A DNA stretch of 64,000 bases, from contig NZ_FOFZ01000006.1 of NCBI RefSeq assembly GCF_900111075.1, positions 1 to 64,000 of the forward strand, given 5' to 3'. Made by a program: the position numbers and the translations under genes. The notes beneath the pieces were generated by a model, which was given only the letters and a program-made list of their open reading frames with translations, was not told the origin of the DNA and ran no database searches. Every line of letters starts with the position of its first letter. The stretch's first letter is position 1. This document shows positions 23,602-32,026 of the stretch, piece after piece. Source of the stretch: Flavobacterium frigoris. GTDB lineage: Bacteria > Bacteroidota > Bacteroidia > Flavobacteriales > Flavobacteriaceae.

Positions 23602-24924
23602 ATGACTATTTTTTCAAAAAAAACAGGAAATCCGTACGCCTTGATTCCGCTTTTTGTTTTTATTTTTACTTTTTTAGGTGCCGGAATTGTATTGCATGAT
23701 TTTTACGCATTCCCATCTCCAGTTGCTGTTATGGTGGGTATTATAGCCGCCTTTTTATTATTCAAGTCTTCCACAGAGGAAAAAGTAGTAACCTTAATCG
23801 CAGGTTGTGGAGAAAGTAAAATCATGACTATGTGTTTGATTTATCTGCTTGCGGGTGCATTTGCAGTGGTAAGTAAAGCAATGGGGGGAGTTGATGCTGT
23901 GGTAAACCTAGGAATCAGTACTATTGACGTGGCTTACTTCCCGTTAGGGATCTTTTTGATTGCAGGTTTTTTATCAACTGCAACTGGAACTTCTGTGGGG
24001 GCAATTGTTGCCTTAGGACCTATAGCGGTAACACTAGCAGATAAAAGTGGAGCCTCTTTACCACTTATTTCTGGAGCCTTATTGGGTGGGTCTATGTTTG
24101 GGGACAACCTTTCGATGATTTCAGACACTACTATTGCAGCAACGCAATCCTTGGGTTGCGAATTAAAAGACAAGTTCAAAATCAATTTGTTTATTGCATT
24201 TCCTGCCGCAGTGATTACTATTATTTTATTCTTTTACCTCGGTTTAAATTCAGATATTGTTACTGTTGCGCTTCCAAAAGCTAGTTTTGAATGGATTCCT
24301 ATCGTACCTTATATATTAGTAATTATTTTAGCTTTGATTGGCGTAAATGTTTTTTCTACCTTAATTATCGGTACGCTTATAGCGGGAGTCATTGGTTATA
24401 TTGGCGGTTCTTTTACCTTTATGGAGTTTATCCAAAAGATATATGAAGGTTTTACCGGTATGACTGACATCTTTTTATTATCGATGCTTACAGGTGGTTT
24501 AGCGGCTATGGTAGAAAAAGCGGGCGGAATTAATTATTTACTGTACCAAATTAAAAGACGCATTAAAAGTAAAAAATCAGCACAAGCAGGAATAGGAGCA
24601 TTGGTTGGTTTTGCTAACTTGGCTATAGCCAATAATACGGTTTCAATTGTAATTACGGGACCTATTGCAAAAGAAATTAATGACGAATATGACTTGAATC
24701 CAAAAAAGACAGCTGCTATTTTAGATATCTTTTCCTGTATTGTTCAAGGAATCTTGCCTTATGGAGCACAAGTTTTGTTGATATTGAGTTTTTCTAATGG
24801 AAAATTGGACTTTTTTGATTTAATTAGTAATGCCTGGTATCATTTATTTTTATTAGGTTTTACTTTATTGGCCATTTATAGCGGGCATTGGGATAAATGG
24901 GTGAATAAATTTTTTAAAATATAA
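23602..24924 (+). CDS. NhaC-family transporter, probably methionine uptake (MetT-like)
   Basis: This 440-residue inner-membrane protein has about 11-12 hydrophobic segments and is of the Na+/H+ antiporter NhaC superfamily. Recognisable parts are FLSTATGTSVGAIVALGPIAV (about 114-134), SGALLGGSMFGDNLSMISDTTIAATQSLGC (about 156-186) with conserved Asp residues, and the second-half repeat GALVGFANLAIANNTVSIVITGPIAKEI. The family mixes Na+/H+ exchangers and sodium-coupled amino acid or organic acid carriers. The SAM-riboswitch-like leader directly upstream suggests methionine as substrate, which is inferred from context. The gene is monocistronic, with the start 74 bases beyond the leader structure. 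Confidence 0.75.
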   Translation: MTIFSKKTGNPYALIPLFVFIFTFLGAGIVLHDFYAFPSPVAVMVGIIAAFLLFKSSTEEKVVTLIAGCGESKIMTMCLIYLLAGAFAVVSKAMGGVDAVVNLGISTIDVAYFPLGIFLIAGFLSTATGTSVGAIVALGPIAVTLADKSGASLPLISGALLGGSMFGDNLSMISDTTIAATQSLGCELKDKFKINLFIAFPAAVITIILFFYLGLNSDIVTVALPKASFEWIPIVPYILVIILALIGVNVFSTLIIGTLIAGVIGYIGGSFTFMEFIQKIYEGFTGMTDIFLLSMLTGGLAAMVEKAGGINYLLYQIKRRIKSKKSAQAGIGALVGFANLAIANNTVSIVITGPIAKEINDEYDLNPKKTAAILDIFSCIVQGILPYGAQVLLILSFSNGKLDFFDLISNAWYHLFLLGFTLLAIYSGHWDKWVNKFFKI

Positions 24925-24983
24925 AGTTTTGTTTTAGTACTCGTTTATTAGAATTGAAATTTTTTTTAAGAAAGGAATTATTA

Positions 24984-25073
24984 TATATTTGACAAGTCGT
25001 TTTTAGCCCTGCTATCCACTGCAATCTTTTATGTTTTTTCTTAAAAACATAAAAGATTGCAGTGGATAGCAGG
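24984..25073. repeat. Perfect 31-bp palindrome downstream of a -7 element, before fabG
   Basis: Arms 25008-25038 and 25043-25073 are perfectly complementary with a TCTT loop, making the strongest palindrome in the window. The outer part contains CCTGCTATCCACTGCAATC, a word family I associate with dispersed Flavobacterium intergenic elements. TATATTTG at 24984-24991 is a possible -7 element, so the palindrome may fall in the fabG leader or end the upstream transporter transcript. Confidence 0.85.
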
Positions 25074-25109
25074 AATAGCTTCAAATAAATATTAAACTAA
25101 TTTTAGAAC

Positions 25110-25856
25110 ATGAAATTACTAGAAGGAAAAGTAGCCATTATAACAGGGGCAAGTCGCGGAATAGGAAAAGGAATTGCAGAAGTTTTTGCAAAACATGGAG
25201 CAAATGTGGCTTTTACATATAGCTCATCTGTTGAGTCCGCTTTAGCACTAGAAAATGAATTGAATGCCCTTGGGATTAAAGCCAAAGGATACCAATCTAA
25301 TGCTGCCGATTTTAATGAAGCACAAACTATGGTTGATGCTGTATTGGCTGATTTTGGAACTGTCGATATTTTGATCAATAATGCTGGAATCACTAAGGAC
25401 AACCTATTAATGCGTATGTCTGAAGAAGATTTTGATAAAGTTATTGATGTCAATTTGAAATCTGTTTTCAATATGACTAAAGCTGTTCAAAGAACTTTCT
25501 TGAAAAAACGCGCTGGATCGATCATCAATATGAGTAGTGTAGTGGGAGTGAAGGGTAATGCTGGTCAAACGAATTATGCTGCTTCAAAAGCAGGTGTTAT
25601 TGGGTTTACAAAATCGGTTGCACTTGAATTAGGTTCTCGTAATATTCGTTGTAATGCGATTGCACCAGGATTTATTGAAACGGAAATGACTGCAAAATTG
25701 AATGAAGATGTGGTTCAAGGATGGAGAGACGGAATTCCGTTGAAACGTGGTGGAACAACAGAAGATGTGGCTAATGCTTGTCTTTTCTTGGCTTCGGATA
25801 TGAGTGCTTACATTTCGGGACAAGTTCTGAATGTATGTGGAGGAATGCTTACTTAA
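25110..25856 (+). CDS. fabG: 3-oxoacyl-ACP reductase FabG
   Basis: FabG is an NADPH-dependent reductase of the fatty acid elongation cycle, cytoplasmic. The 248-residue protein is a classical short-chain dehydrogenase: TGASRGIGKG cofactor loop (12-21), NNAGITKDNLLMRM (90-103), and catalytic Asn115, Ser143, Tyr156 and Lys160 in MSSVVGVKGNAGQTNYAASKAG. The C-terminal GGTTEDVANACLFLASDMSAYISGQVLNVCGGM is standard. The acyl-ACP substrate class is assigned from the strong FabG-like sequence; other reductases share the fold. A perfect 31-bp palindrome lies in its leader. The gene for a VWA membrane protein follows after 86 bases. Confidence 0.95.
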   Translation: MKLLEGKVAIITGASRGIGKGIAEVFAKHGANVAFTYSSSVESALALENELNALGIKAKGYQSNAADFNEAQTMVDAVLADFGTVDILINNAGITKDNLLMRMSEEDFDKVIDVNLKSVFNMTKAVQRTFLKKRAGSIINMSSVVGVKGNAGQTNYAASKAGVIGFTKSVALELGSRNIRCNAIAPGFIETEMTAKLNEDVVQGWRDGIPLKRGGTTEDVANACLFLASDMSAYISGQVLNVCGGMLT

Positions 25857-25878
25857 AAAAGTATTCAGTGTTCAGTTT

Positions 25879-25901
25879 TTTAGTATTCGGCGAATACTAA
25901 A
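25879..25901. repeat. Small palindrome after fabG
   Basis: TTTAGTATTC-GGC-GAATACTAAA is a perfect 10-bp hairpin with no T-tract. The flanks (CAGTGTTCAGTTTT and ACTGACC-like words) are part of a repetitive spacer. Confidence 0.6.
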
Positions 25902-25942
25902 ATTGACTACTAATACAACTGACCACTTATTACTAAATAAAT

Positions 25943-27970
25943 ATGACTACAAACACCATTCTATTATTATTGCTAGCTTTAGTAGTAGCAGGTGGTTTGT
26001 CATTTTACCAATATTTTTATAAAGCCAAAAGCAAATCTAAATTGAATTTGTTTTTGGCTTTATTGCGTTTTCTAGCTTTGTTTGGGATTTTGTTATTGTT
26101 GATTAATCCCATAATAACCAGAAATACGCTAGAGATTATCAAACCGCCTTTGGCAATTGTTGTAGACAATTCAAGTTCGATAACGGCCTTAGACGCCAAC
26201 AAAAAAGCGTTAGAAGTATATGCTGCATTAAGAGCTAACAAAGCTTTAAATGAAAAGTTTGATATACAATCGTATCGCTTTGACGCGGAATTTGAACTTG
26301 CTGAGCAATTTGATTTTAAAGGGACGCAAACTAATCTGGGCGGAATTTCAAAAGAGTTAAGAAGTAGCAACAGAAACAGTACGTTCGCTACAATTCTATT
26401 AACGGACGGAAACCAGACTTCAGGCAATGATTATGTATATAGCTTTGATGCTACCAATACCGTTTTTCCCATAGTTTTGGGCGATACGACCAAAGTAGTT
26501 GACTTAAAAATCAGCCAGATTAATGTCAATAAATATGCTTTTTACAAGAATAAATTTCCTGTAGAAGTTTTTCTGAACTATTCAGGAGACAAAAATGTGT
26601 CTGCTAATTTTACTATATCACAAGGCAATTCAGTACTAACGAAACAAAGTGTTTCCTTTTCTTCCTCTAAAAGAACAGCAATTTTAAATGTTCTTTTACC
26701 AGCCAATAAAATAGGTTCCCAAATATTTAAAGCAACAATCTCTGGTGCTGAAAAAGAGAAAAACACGTATAATAATACAAAGAATTTTGCCGTAGAAGTT
26801 ATTGATCAAAAAACAAATATCGCTCTAGTAACAGCGATAAACCATCCTGATCTAGGAGCTTTAAAACGCAGTATTGAATCTAATGCGCAGCGTAAAGTAA
26901 CTATTGTTAAGGCAAACGCTGTCAGTTCTTTAAAAGATTACAATGTTTTGATTTTATATCAGCCTACTGCTGCATTTCAATCTGTTTTTGAAGAGAGCAA
27001 ATCGGCGGGAATTAGTACTTTTATCATTACCGGAACCTCTACTGATTTCTCCTTTTTAAATCAGCAGCAAAGTAGTTTAGCGTTTAAAATGAGTAATCAA
27101 AAAGAGAATTATTTGGCGAGTTTTAATCCGCAATTTAATTTGTTCGCCATCGATAATATTGGTTTCGAAACTTTTCCTCCATTGGAAAATTCCTTCGGAA
27201 ATATAACTGTTAAGGGTAACGCCTCTGTTTTACTTTCTTCTAAAATTAGAAGTTTGGAAACTAATTCTCCGTTATTAGTCTATGCTGAAAATCAAGGAAA
27301 CCGTAGTGCATTTTTATTGGGCGAAAATGTTTGGAAATGGCGATTGCAAAGTCATCTTGATACACAGTCGTTTGCTAAATTTGACGTTTTTATAGATAAA
27401 ACAATTCAGTATTTAGCATCCAGTAGTTCTAAAAAAGCATTGGTTGTAAATCATGAAAGTTTTTATAATTCAGGCGACGCTATCGAAATAACAGCCCAAT
27501 ATTTCAATAAAAACTACGAGTTTGATGATAAAGCACGTTTGACAATTATTGTAACAAATACAGCCACGAAGCAAACCAAAAACTACGATTTATTGAAGGG
27601 AAATGCATTTTACAAAGTGAATTTAGACGGACTTGCAGCAGGAACCTATAATTTTTCTGTAAAAGAACTAAATTCAAATACCAGTTATTCGAGTCATTTT
27701 GAAATTTTAGATTTCGACAGAGAAAAACAATTTGTCAATCCAGACTTGGAAAAACTACAGCAGTTGGCCACACAAACGGAAGGAGTTGTTTATTATCCAG
27801 ACCAAGTAGATAAACTAATCAAGTCGCTATTAGAAGATGATAATTATAAAGCAATAGAAAAAAATACGGTAAGCCGATCGCCATTAATTGATTGGACTTT
27901 GCTGTTAATTTTTATTGTCTCATTTCTTGCAATCGAATGGTTTGTCAGGAAATACAACGGATTGTTGTAA
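25943..27970 (+). CDS. VWA-domain membrane protein
   Basis: This 675-residue protein is anchored by two N-terminal hydrophobic segments (about 5-24 and 36-57) and one C-terminal segment (about 646-664). Residues about 68-175 are a von Willebrand factor A domain with an apparently complete metal-ion-dependent adhesion site: DNSSS (Asp75, Ser77, Ser79), Thr130 in GTQTNL, and Asp155 in LLTDGNQ. The central region is beta-rich, and residues about 290-420 resemble a glutamine-amidotransferase-like membrane-protein fold; neither has a clear catalytic residue. VWA proteins of this shape in Bacteroidota are near BatA/BatB or act as envelope scaffolds. No MoxR or Bat genes are beside it, so the role is unknown. 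It is followed by a LysR gene after 32 bases. Confidence 0.8.
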   Translation: MTTNTILLLLLALVVAGGLSFYQYFYKAKSKSKLNLFLALLRFLALFGILLLLINPIITRNTLEIIKPPLAIVVDNSSSITALDANKKALEVYAALRANKALNEKFDIQSYRFDAEFELAEQFDFKGTQTNLGGISKELRSSNRNSTFATILLTDGNQTSGNDYVYSFDATNTVFPIVLGDTTKVVDLKISQINVNKYAFYKNKFPVEVFLNYSGDKNVSANFTISQGNSVLTKQSVSFSSSKRTAILNVLLPANKIGSQIFKATISGAEKEKNTYNNTKNFAVEVIDQKTNIALVTAINHPDLGALKRSIESNAQRKVTIVKANAVSSLKDYNVLILYQPTAAFQSVFEESKSAGISTFIITGTSTDFSFLNQQQSSLAFKMSNQKENYLASFNPQFNLFAIDNIGFETFPPLENSFGNITVKGNASVLLSSKIRSLETNSPLLVYAENQGNRSAFLLGENVWKWRLQSHLDTQSFAKFDVFIDKTIQYLASSSSKKALVVNHESFYNSGDAIEITAQYFNKNYEFDDKARLTIIVTNTATKQTKNYDLLKGNAFYKVNLDGLAAGTYNFSVKELNSNTSYSSHFEILDFDREKQFVNPDLEKLQQLATQTEGVVYYPDQVDKLIKSLLEDDNYKAIEKNTVSRSPLIDWTLLLIFIVSFLAIEWFVRKYNGLL

Positions 27971-28002
27971 ATTCCATCTGGTTTAACCAACACAATACAA
28001 TT

Positions 28003-28899
28003 ATGGATTTTAGATTGAAAGTATTTTTCACGGTCGCTACCCGATTGAGTTTCACTAAAGCAGCAACAGAATTGTTTATTACACAACCTGCTGTATCGAA
28101 ACACATACAAGAACTGGAAGAAACTTATAAAGTGAAACTTTTTGACAGAACCGGCTCAAAAATTTCCTTGACGCATGCTGGGGAACAATTAGTCAAACAG
28201 GCTAAGAGTATTTTTGAAATTTACCGTGAAATTGATTTTGAAATGAGTACGCTTATAAAAGAGCAATACGGGACGCTTCGCCTAGGAGCCAGTACCACTA
28301 TTTCGCAATATATAATTCCGCCATTGTTAGCTCGCTTTCATCAGGAAATGCAAGGAGTCAAAGTCATTTTGCGCAATGGAAACACAGAACAGATTGAAAA
28401 CGCCTTATTGAATAAAGAAATCGAAACCGGAATTGTAGAAGGACAATCTAAAAATAAGGCGATTAAATATACTCCGTTTTTAAAAGATGAATTAGTCTTG
28501 GTTTGCAATAGTTCGAACCCATTGGTAAACAAAGGAGAAATCACCAAAGAAGATCTTTTGCAATTGCGGTTTTTAATGCGGGAGCAAGGATCAGGAACAT
28601 TAGAAGTAATCGAGCATGCTTTGAGACCTTTAAAAATTAAAATGTCTGAGTTGATTGTGGAGATGCAATTAGGAAGTACTGAAAGTATAAAATCTTATCT
28701 GATGAACTCAAATTGCGTTGCTTTTGTTTCGATTCACGCTATAGAAAAGGAATTAAAAAACAAGGAGTTAATGATTATTGACGTAGATAACCTTATAATC
28801 GAACGTTATTTCTACATCATTAGTTTGCAAGGAAAAACAAATGCTCTTTCAGATTTGTTTATTAAAAACATTTCAAAACACTATAATTTAAAGTTATAG
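28003..28899 (+). CDS. LysR-family transcriptional regulator
   Basis: This 298-residue regulator has an N-terminal winged helix-turn-helix (about 1-62: MDFRLKVFFTVATRLSFTKAATELFITQPAVSKHIQELEETY) and a periplasmic-binding-protein-like effector domain (about 90-295). LRLGASTTISQYIIPPLLARFH marks its first strand and helix. The open frame extends upstream into the end of the VWA gene, but the ATG at 28003 gives the exact family N-terminus. The next gene is a YeiH-type transporter. LysR/YeiH pairs are common and the regulator usually controls the transporter; that link is inferred. CysB/CbbR-like sulfur or nitrogen metabolite sensing is possible, but no effector can be named. Confidence 0.92.
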   Translation: MDFRLKVFFTVATRLSFTKAATELFITQPAVSKHIQELEETYKVKLFDRTGSKISLTHAGEQLVKQAKSIFEIYREIDFEMSTLIKEQYGTLRLGASTTISQYIIPPLLARFHQEMQGVKVILRNGNTEQIENALLNKEIETGIVEGQSKNKAIKYTPFLKDELVLVCNSSNPLVNKGEITKEDLLQLRFLMREQGSGTLEVIEHALRPLKIKMSELIVEMQLGSTESIKSYLMNSNCVAFVSIHAIEKELKNKELMIIDVDNLIIERYFYIISLQGKTNALSDLFIKNISKHYNLKL

Positions 28900-28916
28900 G
28901 AGATTGTTTATTATGA

Positions 28917-28948
28917 TTGGTGAACATCGATTTATCCTCGCATCTTTG
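28917..28948 (+). promoter_or_regulatory. Putative promoter of the yeiH-like gene
   Basis: TTG at 28917-28919 and CATCTTTG at 28941-28948 are 21 bases apart. They match the Bacteroidota pattern except for C in place of the first T of TAnnTTTG. The start point would be near 28955, giving about 20 bases of leader to the TTG start codon. Confidence 0.4.
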
Positions 28949-28974
28949 TTGGGTAGTAATTCAACAATTTCACC

Positions 28975-29952
28975 TTGGAAAATCAGCCTGAAATCATCAC
29001 TAAAAACACCTTTACTTTCTTTAATACTAATATTAAAGTACAGCAACTCATTTTTGTACTATTACTTTTGGTTTGTATTTCTGGGTTCATTTCGCCGCCA
29101 GTCGCTTTAGTTCTTGGCTTAATTGCTGCCAACATAACAGGCAATCCTTTTTTACGTTATAATGCTAAAGCTATCAATGTTTTACTTCAACTCTCTGTCA
29201 TCGGTTTGGGTTTTGGAATGAATGTAAACGCTGCTATATCTGCTGGGAAAACGGGTTTTTTCTTTACTGTGGCTTCTATCTTTAGCACCTTAGTTTTGGG
29301 ACTTTTTTTGGGGAAGTGGCTTAAAATTGATAAAAAAACTTCTCATTTAATTTCATGCGGTACTGCGATTTGTGGCGGTAGTGCTATTGCAGCGATCGCA
29401 CCGGTCATTAAATCTGATGAAAAACAGACCTCTGTGGCTTTAGGAGTGATTTTTATTTTGAATTCTATTGCGCTATTTTTATTTCCTGCAATTGGGCATT
29501 GGTTGCATTTAAGCCAACAAGAGTTTGGGTTATGGTGTGCGATTGCAATTCATGATACTAGTTCAGTAGTTGGTGCGGCTAATAAATATGGGGCTGAAGC
29601 GCTGCAGATTGCCACAACTGTAAAATTAGCACGAGCTTTATGGATCATTCCAGTTGCCTTGATTACCGCAATGGTTTTTAAAAACAAATCGAGTAAAATT
29701 AAAATCCCTTATTTTATCGCAGTGTTTATTTTGGCTATGATACTAAATACGTATGTCCCGCAAACGGCACTTGTAGCTCCGTATTTAGTCTCTTTGGCAA
29801 AAATAGGACTTACTGTTACCTTGTTTTTAATTGGAGCGGGCTTACGTTATACCGTGTTACAGTCTGTGGGTATCAAACCTCTAGTTCAAGGAGTTTTACT
29901 TTGGGCATGTATTGCGATAACGGCCTTGCTTTCCATTCTGTATTTTATTTAA
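28975..29952 (+). CDS. YeiH-family putative sulfate/anion exporter
   Basis: This 325-residue inner-membrane protein has about ten hydrophobic segments and belongs to the YeiH/UPF0324 family. Signature stretches are NVLLQLSVIGLGFGMNVNAAISAG, SCGTAICGGSAIAAIAPVIKSDE, IAIHDTSSVVGAANKYGAEAL, and KIGLTVTLFLIGAGLRYTVLQS. Family members are annotated as sulfate or sulfonate exporters, with limited experimental backing. The reading frame has no ATG at a suitable place. TTG at 28975 gives MENQPEIITKN, placed about 20 bases after a putative promoter. It is the likely target of the LysR regulator directly upstream. Its 3' end overlaps the convergent DUF1275 gene by 8 bases. Confidence 0.85.
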   Translation: MENQPEIITKNTFTFFNTNIKVQQLIFVLLLLVCISGFISPPVALVLGLIAANITGNPFLRYNAKAINVLLQLSVIGLGFGMNVNAAISAGKTGFFFTVASIFSTLVLGLFLGKWLKIDKKTSHLISCGTAICGGSAIAAIAPVIKSDEKQTSVALGVIFILNSIALFLFPAIGHWLHLSQQEFGLWCAIAIHDTSSVVGAANKYGAEALQIATTVKLARALWIIPVALITAMVFKNKSSKIKIPYFIAVFILAMILNTYVPQTALVAPYLVSLAKIGLTVTLFLIGAGLRYTVLQSVGIKPLVQGVLLWACIAITALLSILYFI

Positions 29953-30685
29953 GAACCCGAGTGAATTTCTTTCTTTTAAGTACAAAAAATTGTAGTCGGA
30001 CATAATCATACATAAGTGCTAGTAAAAGGAAAAATGCAGCGACAAAAAGAGTCTTAATTTCAAAGAAAGTATAAAGGAAACCTCCAGAGATACAGCCGAT
30101 AAAAAAGAAAACAATAATTGATAACCTTAAATAAATACTGGCATTTAATCTTTTTCTCTCGTTTACTTTTTTATAGAAAAATAATTGCGACAATTCGATT
30201 CCTAAATCGGTAAATAGTCCAGTTAAATGCGTTGTTCTTACAATAGAGTTTGATATTTGTGTTACCATAGAATTTTGCACTCCCATAGAAAATAACATTG
30301 AAAAGGCAATCCATTTCCCTGAAAATGTTGACAAATCACCTTGTACACCAAAAAATCCAACTAAAAGTAAAATCGCTATTTCTAGTGAAATTGGAATTAC
30401 ATGTGATAAATCAGGGCGCTTTATAGCAACTGATTCGGCTAAAAAATTCGATATAAAAGCGCCAGCTAAGAAGAAAAGAGTAAAAACAAAAAATGTAATT
30501 GCCGCGCTATAGTTCTGTTTAATGACTTCCTCAGCAAAGAAGGCAAAATGCCCAGTAACATTAGTCGTCAAAGTCTTTACTGCCAATACACCCGTAATAT
30601 TTACAATTCCTGCTACGAATGAAAGTAAAGTGGCTAAACGTAAATTATGAATGAAAGTTCTGTTTTTTCCTTGGTGTCGAAACAT
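29945..30685 (-). CDS. DUF1275 (YoaK-like) membrane protein
   Basis: This 246-residue inner-membrane protein has about six or seven hydrophobic segments. It matches the DUF1275 family, for example in LRLATLLSFVAGIVNITGVLAVKTLTTNVTGHFAFFAEE (start), LFSMGVQNSMVTQISNSIVRTTHLTGLFTDLGIELSQL (middle) and FIGCISGGFLYTFFEIKTLFVAA (end). The conserved GxVNITG and VRTTHLTG motifs are present. The family's function is unknown; a transporter is assumed. An in-frame extension upstream to 30901 exists, but ATG at 30685 begins the conserved part (MFRHQGKNRTFIHNLRLATLLSF). It is divergent from the S1/P1 nuclease gene, with about 100 bases between starts. Confidence 0.8.
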   Translation of the reverse strand: MFRHQGKNRTFIHNLRLATLLSFVAGIVNITGVLAVKTLTTNVTGHFAFFAEEVIKQNYSAAITFFVFTLFFLAGAFISNFLAESVAIKRPDLSHVIPISLEIAILLLVGFFGVQGDLSTFSGKWIAFSMLFSMGVQNSMVTQISNSIVRTTHLTGLFTDLGIELSQLFFYKKVNERKRLNASIYLRLSIIVFFFIGCISGGFLYTFFEIKTLFVAAFFLLLALMYDYVRLQFFVLKRKKFTRVLK

Positions 30686-30756
30686 AATTATGGATAAGTT
30701 ATTTCCTAATTTACATAATCTTAAACTAGATATTTTTAAATTGTCTGAAAAACAAA

Positions 30757-30764
30757 TACATTTG
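30757..30764 (+). promoter_or_regulatory. -7 element of the S1/P1 nuclease gene
   Basis: TACATTTG fits TAnnTTTG 21 bases before the ATG at 30786. The nearest upstream TTG (30741) is only 13 bases away, so the -33 part is uncertain. Confidence 0.35.
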
Positions 30765-30785
30765 TACTTCAAAAAAATAAAAGTA

Positions 30786-31790
30786 ATGATAAATATCAAA
30801 TTTAAGCCTACAATCATGTTGCTAACTGCAATATTCATTGGATTTCTAACATTATCATGGGGAATAGTTGGACATGAAAGAATTAATAAAGCAGCTGTCA
30901 TGGCTTTGCCAAAACCGCTACAAGTTTTCTTTTACAACCATATTGATTTCATAACGCAAGAATCTACTGTTCCCGATTTAAGGAAATACATTTTACAAGA
31001 CAAGGCCGAAGGACCGAGACATTATTTTGATATGGAAAATTTTGGTTCAGTTGATAGTTTTCCTAAAACTATGGCTGAGGCCAAAAAGAAGTATGATGAT
31101 AAGTTTTTGTCTAAAAATGGAACGCTGCCTTGGTATATCCAAGATATGATGGGTAAATTAACGCAAGCATTCAAAGACAAACGAAAATCAGAAATCTTAT
31201 TTATTGCAGCTGAATTGGGACATTATATCGCTGATGCGCACATGCCATTACACACATCTGACAATCATGACGGACAATTGAGTGACCAAAAAGGGATTCA
31301 CTCTTTGTGGGAGAGCAGGTTACCCGAATTATTTGTTAAAGACTATAAATTTACTGTTGCGCCCGCACACTATTATGAGGACGTAAACAAGGCAACCTGG
31401 GATATGATTATGGATACCCACAGCTTAGTAGAACCGTTATTAGCAGCAGATAAAGGTTTGAGAACAGCATTAACTGTAAATCAAATATTTGTAACTGATG
31501 CGGAAGGAAATGTGGTAAAAAACAAATACAATAGCGCAAAATATTCTAATGAATATGCAGGGAAATTCCATACTGCACTAAACGGGATGGTAGAAAGCCA
31601 AATGAAAAAAGCGGTTACGGCAACAGCAAGCTTCTGGTATACGGCATGGGTAAACGCAGGAAAACCGGATTTAAGCAAGTTAGATGCTGAAGTACTTACA
31701 AAACGCAACCGCAAAGCACTAAAGAAGGATACTAAACTGTTTAAAAAAGGAGATCTTTTTGGTATGGAAAGCGATAAAGATGCTGAATAG
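30786..31790 (+). CDS. Secreted S1/P1-type zinc nuclease
   Basis: This 334-residue secreted hydrolase is of the S1/P1 nuclease (zinc phospholipase C-like) fold. After a signal peptide (MINIKFKPTIMLLTAIFIGFLTLS) the mature protein starts WGIVGHERINKAAV; Trp1 and this His are trinuclear zinc ligands in the family. Further ligands are in RHYFDMENFG, ELGHYIADAHMPLHTSDNHDGQLSDQKGIHSLWESRLPEL (several His and Asp), and DVNKATWDMIMDTHSLV. It likely degrades single-stranded DNA or RNA, or removes 3' phosphates, in the periplasm or outside the cell to scavenge phosphate or nucleosides. The open frame begins earlier (30651), but ATG 30786 sets the signal peptide correctly. A strong terminator follows. 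Confidence 0.88.
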   Translation: MINIKFKPTIMLLTAIFIGFLTLSWGIVGHERINKAAVMALPKPLQVFFYNHIDFITQESTVPDLRKYILQDKAEGPRHYFDMENFGSVDSFPKTMAEAKKKYDDKFLSKNGTLPWYIQDMMGKLTQAFKDKRKSEILFIAAELGHYIADAHMPLHTSDNHDGQLSDQKGIHSLWESRLPELFVKDYKFTVAPAHYYEDVNKATWDMIMDTHSLVEPLLAADKGLRTALTVNQIFVTDAEGNVVKNKYNSAKYSNEYAGKFHTALNGMVESQMKKAVTATASFWYTAWVNAGKPDLSKLDAEVLTKRNRKALKKDTKLFKKGDLFGMESDKDAE

Positions 31791-31810
31791 AAGTATTCTA
31801 ATCAGATAAT

Positions 31811-31846
31811 AAAAAAGCCTGTGAAACTAAATTCACAGGCTTTTTT
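31811..31846. terminator. Rho-independent terminator (bidirectional)
   Basis: A perfect 15-bp stem, AAAAAAGCCTGTGAA against 31832-31846, has a 6-base loop and T-tract. It ends the nuclease gene and can work in both directions. Confidence 0.9.
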
Positions 31847-31912
31847 ATTATTCTCAAATGATAGTTAAAATTAAGTGCTTTATTGTATCTCTCTTTACTT
31901 TAACTATTTACT

Positions 31913-31960
31913 GACACGAATATCACAAATTAGTTAATGATCATTTGTGATATTCGTGTC
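31913..31960. repeat. Perfect 18-bp palindrome
   Basis: Arms 31913-31930 and 31943-31960 (outer end GACACGAATATC) are perfectly complementary with a 12-base loop. It lies in the 236-base convergent gap between the nuclease terminator and the sulfatase stop, with no T-tract. Confidence 0.75.
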
Positions 31961-32026
31961 TAAATTTAAAATTACATTATGCAAGTATAATCAATTGATT
32001 TTTAGTTATTCAAGGACTATTATGTC

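Noticed and set aside
28904..29110. 68-codon frame overlapping the start of the yeiH-like gene
   Set aside because: Its later part is the transporter DNA in another frame; the TTG-started YeiH frame has clear family motifs.
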